A stretch of DNA of 64,000 nucleotides, taken from Rugosimonospora acidiphila. Lineage in GTDB: Bacteria; Actinomycetota; Actinomycetes; Mycobacteriales; Micromonosporaceae. Of this stretch, positions 9,045 to 17,405 are shown one piece after another. A model generated the notes under the pieces. That model was not told where the DNA came from. It made no database searches and saw only the letters and a program-made list of their open reading frames with translations. The stretch lies in assembly GCF_039543385.1 (NCBI RefSeq), contig NZ_BAABJQ010000001.1:310001-374000 (forward strand), in the 5' to 3' direction. Made by a program: the position numbers and the translations under genes. Numbering within the stretch: the stretch's first letter is position 1; the number at the start of each line of letters is the position of its first letter.

Positions 9045-9545
9045 GCCAAAGACGTGGTGCGCGTCGAATACACGAAATATGACGGCACCGCGCATCGGGG
9101 CTATCCGGCCCTGCGGCTCGGGGAGGATCAGCACGGCATCTGGCTCGGCGTTCCGCAGCCGCTGCACGCGATGAACGACGGTGGCTACAAATATGACGAT
9201 CCCTACGTCCTGCTCGTGCCCCGGCAGTCCTGGTGGACGGCGCTGTTCAACGCGCCGCCCCGGCGCACCGAGGTCTACTGCGACATAGCCACGCCGGCCA
9301 CCTGGGTGGACCCGCACCTGGTGCGCTTCGTCGACCTTGACCTCGACGTCCGGCGGCGGCGCGCCGCCACCGGACCGGAGCTGGTCGACGAGGACGAGTT
9401 CGAGGTCAACCGGCTGCGGTTCGGCTACCCGGTCGACGTGGTGGGCAATGCCTGGGCCGCCGCGCACTGGCTGGTCAAGGCGTTGTCGGACGGCACCGAG
9501 CCGTTCGCCGGCGGATACCAGGCCTGGCTGGATCAGGTCGTCTGA
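9042..9545 (+). CDS. DUF402 domain protein (putative nucleotide/phosphonate phosphohydrolase family)
   Basis: A 167-residue soluble protein of the DUF402 family. The centre shows the family pattern EVYCDIATPATW followed by VRFVDLDLDV and a late acidic region (VDEDEFEVN). Members with known activity are metal-dependent phosphohydrolases such as Streptomyces Fom-type cytidylyl-phosphonate hydrolase and nucleoside di/triphosphatases. Which substrate this one uses is unknown. Start chosen from the leaderless minus-10 six bases upstream; longer readings run into non-coding sequence. Confidence 0.8.
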   Translation: MAKDVVRVEYTKYDGTAHRGYPALRLGEDQHGIWLGVPQPLHAMNDGGYKYDDPYVLLVPRQSWWTALFNAPPRRTEVYCDIATPATWVDPHLVRFVDLDLDVRRRRAATGPELVDEDEFEVNRLRFGYPVDVVGNAWAAAHWLVKALSDGTEPFAGGYQAWLDQVV

Positions 9546-9580
9546 CGCCCCGCCGGGCCGCTCGTCGTCTGAAGCCGGCT

Positions 9581-9610
9581 CACGTGTCGCTGCCAGGTCA
9601 CGTGTCGTTG
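9581..9610. repeat. Two CACGTG-containing direct repeats in a convergent gap
   Basis: CACGTGTCGCTG (9581-9592) and CACGTGTCGTTG (9599-9610) are spaced 18 bp start to start, between the DUF402 and NTF2-like stop codons. Function unknown. Confidence 0.6.
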
Positions 9611-9618
9611 AGGCCGGG

Positions 9619-9981
9619 TCAGTTCTCGATGAACTGGTAGTCGCGGGCGATCCGGCCGTCCTCGTCGAGCACGATGAGGTCGGTGCCGATCGAGGCTACC
9701 TCGCCGCCGGCAGCCGGCAGCATGTCCCAGCGCAGCCGCAGGGCGTCGTGGTGCGTCGCGGCCCCGTCCCGCGCGCGGAAGACGTAGCCCTGCCCGATCC
9801 ACCGCTCGTGGGACGCCTGGATGGCGTCGGTGATCTCGTCGAGCCCGTCGTACCGGTGCAGCGCGTTGCAGTAGCGCGCCCGCTCGGCGAAGACCTCGGC
9901 GATAGCGAGGCACCGTGCGCCGGGATCGGGCTCGTTCCACAGTGCGACGTACCGCTCGGCGAATCGTTGGGGATCAAGCAT
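9619..9981 (-). CDS. SnoaL-like / NTF2-fold protein
   Basis: A 120-residue protein with the cone-shaped NTF2/SnoaL pattern: ERYVALWNEPD at the N-terminus, a mid-protein LDEITDAIQ segment and the C-terminal IVLDEDGRIARDYQFIE strand. Such proteins act as small-molecule isomerases, hydrolases or ligand-binding partners. Its ATG overlaps the end of the upstream oxidoreductase gene by eight bases, so the two are co-translated and probably act in one pathway. Confidence 0.82.
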   Translation of the reverse strand: MLDPQRFAERYVALWNEPDPGARCLAIAEVFAERARYCNALHRYDGLDEITDAIQASHERWIGQGYVFRARDGAATHHDALRLRWDMLPAAGGEVASIGTDLIVLDEDGRIARDYQFIEN

Positions 9982-10954
9982 CGGGCTTCTCCTTCGGGTA
10001 CAGCGTGCTGATGAGTTCGAGTTGGTCGAGTTGGGACTTGAGGTCGAGCGCGCCGATGCGGCACACGAGGTGCCGGGCGCCGGCGGCGACGTACCGGTCG
10101 AGGGCGGCGGTGACCTGCTCGCGGGTACCGGCGAGCAGCACCTGGATCGTGCGCACCACCTCCACCGGCATCCCGTACGTGGCCAGGGCGTAGTCGGCGA
10201 TGGCCCGCTGGCCCGTCTCGGCGTCGTCGGTGATGAGCACCGTCACGAACAGGGCCGGGGCGACCGCCGTGGCGGGGCGGCCGGCCTCGGTCGCGGCCTC
10301 GCGTACCCGCGACAGCCCCGCCTCGTAGTCGGCCGGGTCCGGCGGGTACGGCAGCCAGCCGTCGTAGAGCCGGCCGGTGCGCGCCAGCGCCGACGGTGAC
10401 GCGCCACCGAGCCAGATCGGCGGCCCACCCGGCCGGGCCGGCCGCAGTTGCTCGGGGATGTGATCGAAGCGCAGCACCTCGCCGTGGTACGCGGTGGGGC
10501 TGTCGGCCGCCCACAGGTGCCGCCACAGCGCGACGGTGTCGTCGAGCCGGGCGAACCGTCCTCGCCAGGGCACTTCCGACACGGCGTACTCGGCCTCGGA
10601 GCGGCGAGGAAAGCCGGCGCCCACGGTGACCACCAGCCGTCCGCCGCTCAGCAGGTCGAGCGAGGCGATGGCCTGCGCCGCCTGGACCGGCCGGCGCAGC
10701 GCCGGCAGCAGCGCGGCGGTGCCGAGCCGTACCCGCTCGGTCGCCGCCGCCGCGGCGGACAGCATGGTGAACGTCTCGATGACCGGCCGCAGCAGCGTGT
10801 CGCCGGCCCAGAGGGAGGCGAACCCGAGCCGTTCCGCCCGCACCGCGAAGTCGATCAGGTCGCGCGGATCCGTACCCGGGCCCCATTGGGCCCTCCCACT
10901 CGGTAGCACCACGCCGAGGCGGATGCCGTCGCCGATGCCGTTCGCACTGTTCAT
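9974..10954 (-). CDS. LLM-class flavin/F420-dependent oxidoreductase
   Basis: A 326-residue luciferase-like TIM-barrel enzyme. Diagnostic segments are LGFASLWAGDTLLRP (about 42-56), the LDLLSGGRLVVTVGAGF strand and GPPIWLGGASP. Bacterial members of this size use F420 or FMN to oxidise or reduce small molecules; the substrate is not evident. It is first in a two-gene operon with the NTF2-like protein and divergent from an MmyB-type regulator, which is the obvious candidate controller. The minus strand has CACGAT (10967-10962) seven bases before the ATG, a near-consensus leaderless minus-10. Confidence 0.88.
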   Translation of the reverse strand: MNSANGIGDGIRLGVVLPSGRAQWGPGTDPRDLIDFAVRAERLGFASLWAGDTLLRPVIETFTMLSAAAAATERVRLGTAALLPALRRPVQAAQAIASLDLLSGGRLVVTVGAGFPRRSEAEYAVSEVPWRGRFARLDDTVALWRHLWAADSPTAYHGEVLRFDHIPEQLRPARPGGPPIWLGGASPSALARTGRLYDGWLPYPPDPADYEAGLSRVREAATEAGRPATAVAPALFVTVLITDDAETGQRAIADYALATYGMPVEVVRTIQVLLAGTREQVTAALDRYVAAGARHLVCRIGALDLKSQLDQLELISTLYPKEKPDA

Positions 10955-11041
10955 GCCTGAAATCGTGTGGTCGACCGGGTATCGCGGCAATTCCCCGCGA
11001 GGAATGGCAGCCGCCCGGGGACCGCTGTTACAACCACTGGT

Positions 11042-11815
11042 GTGGACTTCCCTGAGGCGCTGCGTACCCGGCGCACCCGGATGCAGGTCAGCCAGCTGGA
11101 GCTGGCGCTGCGCGCCGGTACGACCCAGCGGCACGTGAGCTTCATCGAGAGCGGGCGCTCGGTCCCCGGCCGCGGGATGGTGGTGCGGCTGGCTGAGTCC
11201 CTGGAGCTGCCGCTGCGGGACCGCAACGATCTGCTGCTCGCGGCCGGGTTCGCCCCGGCGTACCCGGAGAGCCCGTTGAACGATCCGGGACTGGCGCCGG
11301 TGCGGGCCGCGCTCGGCCACATCCTCGACGGGCACCTGCCGTACCCGGCCATCGTGGTGGACCGCCACGGCGACCTGGTCGCCGCCAACGACGCGTTCGA
11401 GGTGCTCACCGAGGGGGTGGCGGCGCACCTGCTGGCGCCGCCGGTGAACGTCTACCGGGTCGCGCTGCACCCCGACGGAATGGCGCCGAGGGTGCGCAAT
11501 CTCGCCCAGTGGGCGTACCACATCCTCGACCGGCTGGAGCGCCAGGCGCGGCGCGACCCGGGCGGCCGGTTGGCGGCGCTGCACGCGGAGCTCGCGGCGC
11601 ACGCCCCGGCCCGGGACATCGGCACCGATCAGCTCGGTTTCGCGGTACCCCTGCGGCTGCGCTCGCGTTGCGGCGAACTCCGGCTGATGACGACGGTCAC
11701 CACGTTCGCCACCGCCGAAGACGTCACGCTCGCCGAGCTGAAGCTGGAGGCGTTCCTGCCCGCGGACGAGCCGACGGCGGCCGCCCTGGCGGCTCGGCCG
11801 CCCGACGGTGCTTAG
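11042..11815 (+). CDS. XRE-family regulator with MmyB-like ligand-binding domain
   Basis: A 257-residue transcription factor. The N-terminal helix-turn-helix covers about residues 5-65 (QLELALRAGTTQRHVSFIES). The C-terminal MmyB-like sensor domain (about 90-245) carries the DRHGDLVAANDAF segment typical of this family, which can bind a fatty acid or similar hydrophobic ligand. GTG at 11042 was chosen because residues before it look untranslated; a longer reading is open from 10967. It is divergent from the LLM oxidoreductase, which it probably regulates, and its stop overlaps that of the convergent sigma factor by four bases. Confidence 0.85.
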   Translation: MDFPEALRTRRTRMQVSQLELALRAGTTQRHVSFIESGRSVPGRGMVVRLAESLELPLRDRNDLLLAAGFAPAYPESPLNDPGLAPVRAALGHILDGHLPYPAIVVDRHGDLVAANDAFEVLTEGVAAHLLAPPVNVYRVALHPDGMAPRVRNLAQWAYHILDRLERQARRDPGGRLAALHAELAAHAPARDIGTDQLGFAVPLRLRSRCGELRLMTTVTTFATAEDVTLAELKLEAFLPADEPTAAALAARPPDGA

Positions 11816-12741
11816 ATCCGGGGCGGCCAGGCCGTGGTGGCCGGGTCGGGCCGGGGCACCCCGACGAGCTTGCTCGGATTGAGCTGGTTGTAGAGCGCGG
11901 TGATCCGGCCGTCCGCGGAGGTCGGCACCATGACCATCAGGACCGGCGTGCCGGACGCGTCGACGGCGTCGATGAGCAGCCCGATGTCCCCGTTGACGAG
12001 CACCGGCTCGGCGCGCACCGACTGGTACCGCTCGACCTGCCGGAACAGGCCGAGCACGAACCGGCTCACCTGCGTGGCGCCCGTGACCGGCTTGTGAGCG
12101 GCGGGGGCCAGGCCGTTGCCGTCACCGATGGCCACCACGTCCGGCGCCAGGATGCGGGCCAGCCCGTCCAGGTCGCCGCGCTGCGCCGCGTCCATGAAGG
12201 CGGACATCACCCGGCGCTGCTCGGCCAGGTCCGCGGTGTGCCGGGGCGCGCCGGGATCGGCCAGCGTGCGCCGGGCCCGGGTGGCCAGCTGCCGGGCGGC
12301 GGCGGGCGTGGTGTCCAGGGCGGTGGCGATGGCGTCGAACGGGACGGCGAACACGTCGTGCAGCACGAACGCGACCCGCTGCTCCGGGGTCAGCCGTTCG
12401 AGCACCACCAACAGGGCCAGGCCGACCTGCTCGTGCTCGGTGACCTCGTCGGCGGGGTCGATCCCCGCCGGCAGCCGGGTGACGATCGGTTCGGGCAGCC
12501 ACTGGCCGACGTAGGTCTCCCGGCGTACCCGGGCGGAGCGCAGCAGGTCCAGGCAGATCCGCCCGGTCACGGTCGTCAGCCAGGCGCGCAGGTTGGCCGG
12601 GTCGGGGCTGGTGGAGGCGAAACGCAGCCAGGTCTCCTGCACCGCGTCCTCGGCCTCGGACCGGCTGCCGAGCATCCGGTACGCGACGCCGAAGAGGTGA
12701 CCTCGATGCTCTTCGAACCGTTCGCCGAGTTCGTCGACCAT
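11812..12741 (-). CDS. ECF41-type RNA polymerase sigma factor with SnoaL-like C-terminal domain
   Basis: A 309-residue extracytoplasmic-function sigma factor. Region 2 (about 5-70) and region 4 (about 115-165) are followed by a fused NTF2/SnoaL-like domain (about 175-309). The ECF41 hallmarks are present: WLPEP in the linker (about 81-85), a DGNG turn (about 207-210, where DGGGR is usual) and a C-terminal NPSKL. In ECF41 proteins the fused domain itself modulates activity, without a classical anti-sigma factor. The start at 12741 is set by a minus-10 TACCCT six bases upstream; the frame is open further upstream but overlaps the polyphosphate kinase gene. Confidence 0.9.
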   Translation of the reverse strand: MVDELGERFEEHRGHLFGVAYRMLGSRSEAEDAVQETWLRFASTSPDPANLRAWLTTVTGRICLDLLRSARVRRETYVGQWLPEPIVTRLPAGIDPADEVTEHEQVGLALLVVLERLTPEQRVAFVLHDVFAVPFDAIATALDTTPAAARQLATRARRTLADPGAPRHTADLAEQRRVMSAFMDAAQRGDLDGLARILAPDVVAIGDGNGLAPAAHKPVTGATQVSRFVLGLFRQVERYQSVRAEPVLVNGDIGLLIDAVDASGTPVLMVMVPTSADGRITALYNQLNPSKLVGVPRPDPATTAWPPRI

Positions 12742-12753
12742 GTGTCGAGGGTA
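12742..12753 (-). promoter_or_regulatory. Leaderless promoter of the ECF41 sigma gene
   Basis: TACCCT on the minus strand (12753-12748) ends six bases before the ATG at 12741. Confidence 0.55.
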
Positions 12754-12805
12754 CGAGCAGAGCACCAGGGGTTGCTCAACGGCGTGGATGGGCGATGATC
12801 TGCCG

Positions 12806-13693
12806 GTGGACCTACGAGAAATTCTCCGGGTGGAGCCGGGCAGCCGGGTGGATCTCGGCGCCATCGATCCGGACGGGACCCCCGGCCTGCCGGGCAAGGC
12901 CGGCAAGCGACCCAAGGCCTGGGCGCGCCAGGAACTGGAGAAGGTCGGCATCGAGCTGGCCTCCCACCAGGAGCGCCTGTACGCGAACGCCAAGGCGGCC
13001 GCCGGGCGGCGGCGGGTACTGCTGGTGCTGCAGGCCATGGACTGCGGTGGCAAGGACGGCACGACCCGGCGGGTCGCCGGCACCATGAACCCGCAGGGCC
13101 TGCACATCGTCGCCTTCGGCACCCCGACGCCCGAGGAGTTGGCACACGACTTCCTGTGGCGCATCCGGGCGGCCATGCCGACCGCCGGATATGTCGGGGT
13201 ATTCAACCGCTCGCACTACGAGGACGTGCTGATCGCGCGGGTACACGAGATCGTCACGCCGGACGTGTGGCGGGCCCGGTACGCGCAGATCAACCAGTTC
13301 GAGCGGGACCTGACGCGCAACGGAACCACCATCGTCAAGGTGATGCTGCACATTTCATTCGAGGAGCAGCGCAAACGCATCGAACAGCGGCTGGATGACC
13401 CGACCAAGCACTGGAAGTACAACCCGGCCGACGTGGACGAAAGGGGTTACTGGGCCGAATACCAGAACGCCTATCAGGACGCCCTCTCAGAGTGCTCGAC
13501 CGGCTACGCACCGTGGCACATAATTCCGGCAAATAAGAAGTGGTACCGCGATTGGGCCGTCGCTTCCCTGCTCAGAGGGGCTTTCCGGGATTTGCGGCTA
13601 ACCTATCCGGAGGGCGCATTCGATCTGGCGGCGGAACGGCGCCGGCTTGCGGCCGCGACCGTACCCGTGAAACAACGGGTGACCCGGCGGTGA
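12806..13693 (+). CDS. ppk2: Polyphosphate kinase 2 family protein
   Basis: A 295-residue PPK2-family P-loop kinase, which transfers phosphate between polyphosphate and nucleotides. It has the Walker A-like AMDCGGKDGTT, the Walker B-like FNRSHYEDVL and the lid-region arginines typical of the family, ending with the conserved WHIIPANKKWYRDWAV. Length fits single-domain PPK2. GTG at 12806 (DLREILRV follows) is preferred because a near-consensus minus-10 GATGAT ends six bases upstream; an in-frame ATG at 12788 adds six residues. It lies next to the DUF47-Pit phosphate uptake genes, suggesting linked phosphate import and storage. Confidence 0.92.
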   Translation: MDLREILRVEPGSRVDLGAIDPDGTPGLPGKAGKRPKAWARQELEKVGIELASHQERLYANAKAAAGRRRVLLVLQAMDCGGKDGTTRRVAGTMNPQGLHIVAFGTPTPEELAHDFLWRIRAAMPTAGYVGVFNRSHYEDVLIARVHEIVTPDVWRARYAQINQFERDLTRNGTTIVKVMLHISFEEQRKRIEQRLDDPTKHWKYNPADVDERGYWAEYQNAYQDALSECSTGYAPWHIIPANKKWYRDWAVASLLRGAFRDLRLTYPEGAFDLAAERRRLAAATVPVKQRVTRR

Positions 13694-13739
13694 ACTAAAG
13701 TTCCCGGAGATCACCCCCCGTACCGTGTGAGGTTCCCGC

Positions 13740-14366
13740 GTGCGATTCCGACTGCGTCCGAGCGACAACTCCTTCTACGACTTCTTCAGCCGGGCCGCGC
13801 AGAACCTCGTCGTCGGCACGGAACTGGTGGCCGAACTGATCCTGCCCGGCGCGGACATCCAGGCGATCAGCGAGCGGCTGGTCGAGGTCGAGCACGCGAG
13901 CGACGCGATCACCCACGACCTGTACCAGAAGATCAATTCGACCTTCATCGCGCCGTTCGACCGGGAGGACATCTACCGGCTCGGCTCGAACCTGGACGAC
14001 GTCATGGACCACCTGGAGGCGGTGGGCAGCCTGGTCTACCTCTACGGGCTGACCAAGATGCCGGCGCTGCCCCGCGAGATGCACGAGATGGTCGACGTGC
14101 TCGACCGGCAGGCCAGGCTCACCGCCGCCACCATGCCCCGGCTGCGCGGCCTGAGGGACCTCGAGGACTACTGGGTCGAATGCAACCGGCTCGAGAACGA
14201 GGGCGACCGGGCCTACCGGATGCTGCTGGTGCGGCTGTTCTCCGGGGAGTACGACGCGCTGACGGTTCTCAAGATGAAGGAGGTCGTCGAGGAGATGGAA
14301 CTCGCCTGCGACTCCTTCGAGCGGGTCGCCAACACCGTGGAGACCATCGCGGTGAAGGAGTCGTGA
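13740..14366 (+). CDS. DUF47 family phosphate-transport accessory protein (PhoU-like, Pit-associated)
   Basis: A 208-residue all-helical protein of the DUF47/PhoU-related family. It shows alternating acidic/basic helices with ERLVEVEHASDAITHDLYQK and, later, NRLENEGDRAYRMLLVRLF, the paired PhoU-like E/D-rich metal-binding repeats. DUF47 proteins are encoded with Pit permeases and are thought to regulate them. GTG start; pit begins 46 bases downstream on the same strand, so they form an operon. Confidence 0.9.
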   Translation: MRFRLRPSDNSFYDFFSRAAQNLVVGTELVAELILPGADIQAISERLVEVEHASDAITHDLYQKINSTFIAPFDREDIYRLGSNLDDVMDHLEAVGSLVYLYGLTKMPALPREMHEMVDVLDRQARLTAATMPRLRGLRDLEDYWVECNRLENEGDRAYRMLLVRLFSGEYDALTVLKMKEVVEEMELACDSFERVANTVETIAVKES

Positions 14367-14412
14367 TCGCCTCCGACCCGCGCCGTGCTTCGCACCGGGC
14401 CGGACCGGCGTC

Positions 14413-15411
14413 ATGAGCTTCGAACTGTGCGCCACCATCGCGGTGATCCTGTTCGCGATGGGCTTCAACTACACCAACGGCTTCCACGACGCGGCCAACG
14501 CGATCGCCACCTCGGTCTCGACCCGCGCGCTGACCCCGAGGGTGGCGCTGGCGATGGCCGCGGTCGGCAACCTCATCGGCACCTTCCTCGGTGGCAAGGT
14601 CGCGGCCACCGTGGGCAAGGGCATCGTCCGGCTGCCCGAGGGCTCGGCCAGCCTCGGCGTGGTGATCGCTGGGCTGATCGGGGCGATCGCCTGGAACCTG
14701 ACCACCTGGTACTTCGGCATCCCGTCCTCGTCGTCGCACGCGCTTTTCGGCGGCCTGGTCGGTGCGACCCTGCTCAGTGGGCCGGGCGTGGTGCTGTGGG
14801 GCGGCATCCTGAAGAGCGTGATCATCCCCATGGTGCTCTCCCCGATCATCGGGCTGATCCTCGGATACTTCGTCATGCTCGGCGTGCTCTGGGCGTTCCG
14901 GCGCGGTCACCCCGGCACCCTCAACCGGGGCTTCCGGGGAGCGCAGTCGGTGTCCGCGTTCGCCATGTCGATCGGGCACGGCATGCAGGACGCGTCGAAG
15001 ACGGTCGGCATCGTGCTGCTCGGGCTGACCATCGGCGGGTACGAGTCGATGACGCGCCACCAGTGGTGGGTGGACGTGTTGACCGCCCTGGTACTGGCCG
15101 TGGGCACCTACTCGGGGGGCTGGCGGATCATCCGTACCCTCGGTCGCAAGGTCATCCACCTGGACCCGCCGCAGGGCTTCGCGGCCGAGGCCACGGCCTC
15201 GGCGGTGCTCTACACGGCGACCGCGTACGGGCTGCCGATCTCGACGACCCACACGATCACCTCAGCGATCATGGGGGTGGGCGCGACGAAGCGGCTCTCC
15301 GCGGTCCGCTGGGGCGTCGCCGGCAACATCCTGGTCGCCTGGGTGCTCACCTTCCCGGCCGCCGGTGCCGTCGGCGCGATCGTCTACCTGCTGATCCGGC
15401 CGCTGTTCTGA
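14413..15411 (+). CDS. pit: Low-affinity inorganic phosphate transporter (Pit family)
   Basis: A 332-residue permease with about ten membrane helices and the duplicated PiT signature: GFNYTNGFHDAANAIATSVS near the N-terminus and SIGHGMQDASKTVGIV in the second half. It imports metal-phosphate complexes driven by the proton gradient. It follows the DUF47 gene, its probable regulator. A strong hairpin (15415-15453) ends the operon. Confidence 0.94.
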   Translation: MSFELCATIAVILFAMGFNYTNGFHDAANAIATSVSTRALTPRVALAMAAVGNLIGTFLGGKVAATVGKGIVRLPEGSASLGVVIAGLIGAIAWNLTTWYFGIPSSSSHALFGGLVGATLLSGPGVVLWGGILKSVIIPMVLSPIIGLILGYFVMLGVLWAFRRGHPGTLNRGFRGAQSVSAFAMSIGHGMQDASKTVGIVLLGLTIGGYESMTRHQWWVDVLTALVLAVGTYSGGWRIIRTLGRKVIHLDPPQGFAAEATASAVLYTATAYGLPISTTHTITSAIMGVGATKRLSAVRWGVAGNILVAWVLTFPAAGAVGAIVYLLIRPLF

Positions 15412-15414
15412 GCC

Positions 15415-15453
15415 GGCGGTCGGGCCGGCCGCACCTCGGCCGCCCCGACCGCC
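15415..15453 (+). terminator. Hairpin terminator after pit
   Basis: GGCGGTCGGG (15415-15424) pairs perfectly with CCCGACCGCC (15444-15453), with a second inner stem CGGCCG/CGGCCG. It lacks a U tract, as is usual in high-GC actinobacteria. Confidence 0.65.
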
Positions 15454-15505
15454 CAGGCGTTCGCCGCGCGGGTCCGGCGGTGCCGGGCCGCGCCGCCGGC
15501 CGGAG

Positions 15506-16477
15506 TCAGTACCGGACGCCGATCTGCGCGCGGACGGCGTCCAGGCAGCGCATCACCTCGATGGTCGAGGACAGCGGCACCAGCGGGCTCTCCGTCAGTC
15601 CCTCGCGCAGGCAGCGCATCACCTCTTCGGCCTCGTAGCCCATGCCGTTGCCGCGGATCGGCACCTGCACCACCTCGGCCTGCTGGCCCCGGTGGATGGT
15701 GAACCGGTCGGGCCGGAAGAACAGCGTGGGCAGCTCGATCCGGCCGGTCTCGCCGACGATCGTGGCGGTGCACGGGGTCGCGCCCACTATCCCGCAGTGC
15801 AGGCTGGCCAGCGCCCCGCCGTCGTAGCCGAGGATGATGCCGGTGTTGTCGTCCACCCCCTCGGGCGTGAGGCTGGCCAACGCGGCGATCCGCTGCGGTG
15901 GGCCGAGGAACAGCTGAGCGAAGGTGACCGGGTACACGCCGAGGTCGAGCAGCGCGCCGCCGCCCAGTGCCGGATCGCGTAGCCGGCTGGTGGGCTCGAA
16001 CGGGCCGGCGATGCCGAAGTCCGCGTAGACCGCGGTCACCTCGCCGATCGCGCCGTCGGCGACCAGTTCAACGATCTTCCGGATGGCCGGGATGGTGCGC
16101 ATCCACATGGCCTCCATGAGGAACACGCCGCGCTCGCCGGCCAGCGTCACGAGATCCTGCGCCGAGGCCAGATCGAGGGTCATCGGCTTCTCGCAGAGCA
16201 CCGCCTTGCCGGCCTCCAGGCACAACCGGGCCGCCTCGTGGTGCGCCGAGTGCGGGGTTGCCACGTAGACGACGTCGATCTCGGGATCGGCGGCCAGTTC
16301 GGCCCAGGAGCCGTAGGCGCGGGGGATGCCGTGCCGGGTGGCGAAGGCGCGAGCGGCGTCGAGAGTACGGGAACCGACGGCCGCGATCTCAGCGTCCGGC
16401 AGCAGCGCCAGATCCTGGGCGAAGGTGTTGGCGATGTTGCCGGTGGCCAGGATGCCCCACCGAATACGCGTGCTCAT
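15506..16477 (-). CDS. Gfo/Idh/MocA family NAD(P)-dependent oxidoreductase
   Basis: A 323-residue sugar- or inositol-type dehydrogenase. The N-terminal Rossmann fold begins WGILATGNIANTF, the family motif CEKPM is at about residue 94, and the C-terminal substrate domain has LGVYPVTFAQ. The exact substrate is not evident. ATG at 16477 (STRIRW follows) gives the usual N-terminus; an ATG four codons upstream is also possible. Convergent with pit, divergent from the NUDIX gene. Confidence 0.88.
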   Translation of the reverse strand: MSTRIRWGILATGNIANTFAQDLALLPDAEIAAVGSRTLDAARAFATRHGIPRAYGSWAELAADPEIDVVYVATPHSAHHEAARLCLEAGKAVLCEKPMTLDLASAQDLVTLAGERGVFLMEAMWMRTIPAIRKIVELVADGAIGEVTAVYADFGIAGPFEPTSRLRDPALGGGALLDLGVYPVTFAQLFLGPPQRIAALASLTPEGVDDNTGIILGYDGGALASLHCGIVGATPCTATIVGETGRIELPTLFFRPDRFTIHRGQQAEVVQVPIRGNGMGYEAEEVMRCLREGLTESPLVPLSSTIEVMRCLDAVRAQIGVRY

Positions 16478-16509
16478 GGCATGATCCAACCATGTCCGGT
16501 GCGGGCAAG

Positions 16510-16524
16510 TAGGGTCGATGGGTG
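16510..16524 (+). promoter_or_regulatory. Leaderless promoter of the NUDIX gene
   Basis: TAGGGT (16510-16515) ends six bases before the GTG at 16522. Confidence 0.6.
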
Positions 16525-17232
16525 AGTTCTGAGTCCGTCGCGCGCCCCCGCCCGGCAGCGACCGTGCTGCTGCTCCGCTCGCCCTACGAGGTCTATCTGG
16601 TGCGCCGGGCCGCCAGCATGGCCTTCGCCGCCGGGATGTACGCGTTCCCCGGGGGCACCGTCGACCCCCGCGACGCGGGTACGGATCTGGACTGGGTGGC
16701 CCCGCCCGAACGGCTCGGGCTGCCCGCCGACGAGGCCCGGGCGGTGGTCTGCGCCGCCGTGCGCGAGGTCTTCGAGGAGACCGGCGTGCTGCTGGCCGGG
16801 GCGAGCGCGGACACCGTGCTCGCCGATGTGTCCACAGTGGAGTGGGAACACGCCCGGCGCGCGGTTGAGGCGCGCGAGGTGGGCTTCGCCGAACTGCTGC
16901 GCGAGCGGGGGCTGGTGCTGCGGGGCGACCTGCTGGCCGCGTGGAGTCGGTGGATCACCCCGGAGTTCGAGCCCCGGCGGTACGACACGTACTTCTTCCT
17001 CGCCCGGCTGCCCGAGGGGCAACTGACCCGGCACATCGGCACCGAGGCGTCACATTCGGTGTGGGCGGCTCCCGCCGACACCGCTGAGTTGCCGATGCTG
17101 CCCCCGACCCGGACCACGCTCGACCAACTGGCCGACTACCGCAGCATCGACGCCGCGCTGGCCGCGGCGGCGCACCGGGACGCGGTGAACCCGGTGCGCC
17201 CACGACTGGTCGACGGTCGGCTCGTGTTCTGA
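16522..17232 (+). CDS. NUDIX hydrolase
   Basis: A 236-residue NUDIX hydrolase. FPGGTVDPRD (about 42-51) opens the Nudix box, and REVFEETGVLL (about 81-91) carries the catalytic REXXEE core. The insertion of about 25 residues between the GG turn and the RE helix resembles the NUDT7/NUDT19 (CoA diphosphatase) subgroup, so a CoA or acyl-CoA substrate is possible but unproven. Start GTG set by the leaderless minus-10. Confidence 0.88.
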   Translation: MSSESVARPRPAATVLLLRSPYEVYLVRRAASMAFAAGMYAFPGGTVDPRDAGTDLDWVAPPERLGLPADEARAVVCAAVREVFEETGVLLAGASADTVLADVSTVEWEHARRAVEAREVGFAELLRERGLVLRGDLLAAWSRWITPEFEPRRYDTYFFLARLPEGQLTRHIGTEASHSVWAAPADTAELPMLPPTRTTLDQLADYRSIDAALAAAAHRDAVNPVRPRLVDGRLVF

Positions 17233-17263
17233 AGGCCGCCACCTTCTCGAACCGGCCGTGTCC

Positions 17264-17313
17264 GACCGGCCTGGCTCGGCGCGTCTGCCGACGCGCGACG
17301 GGCCAGGTCGGTC
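17264..17313. terminator. Long hairpin between the NUDIX gene and pstB; shares a 15-mer with a second site
   Basis: An outer stem of 12 bp with one mismatch (17264-17275 with 17302-17313) encloses an inner stem CGCGTC/GACGCG (17280-17285 with 17290-17295). It sits between convergent genes and probably ends both transcripts. The 15-mer CTGGCTCGGCGCGTC (17271-17285) recurs at 58624-58638. Confidence 0.65.
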
Positions 17314-17405
17314 GTCCGACCGGTCCGGGCCGGCGCCTCTAGCGCCGCACCACGCCCCAGACCAGTCGTCAGCCACCGCGGTTGGCCGTGATCGGCCGGC
17401 AATCG

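Noticed and set aside
11812..13206. A longer sigma factor reading starting at 13206
   Set aside because: The extra N-terminus lies over the polyphosphate kinase gene and has no domain. The leaderless minus-10 supports the start at 12741.
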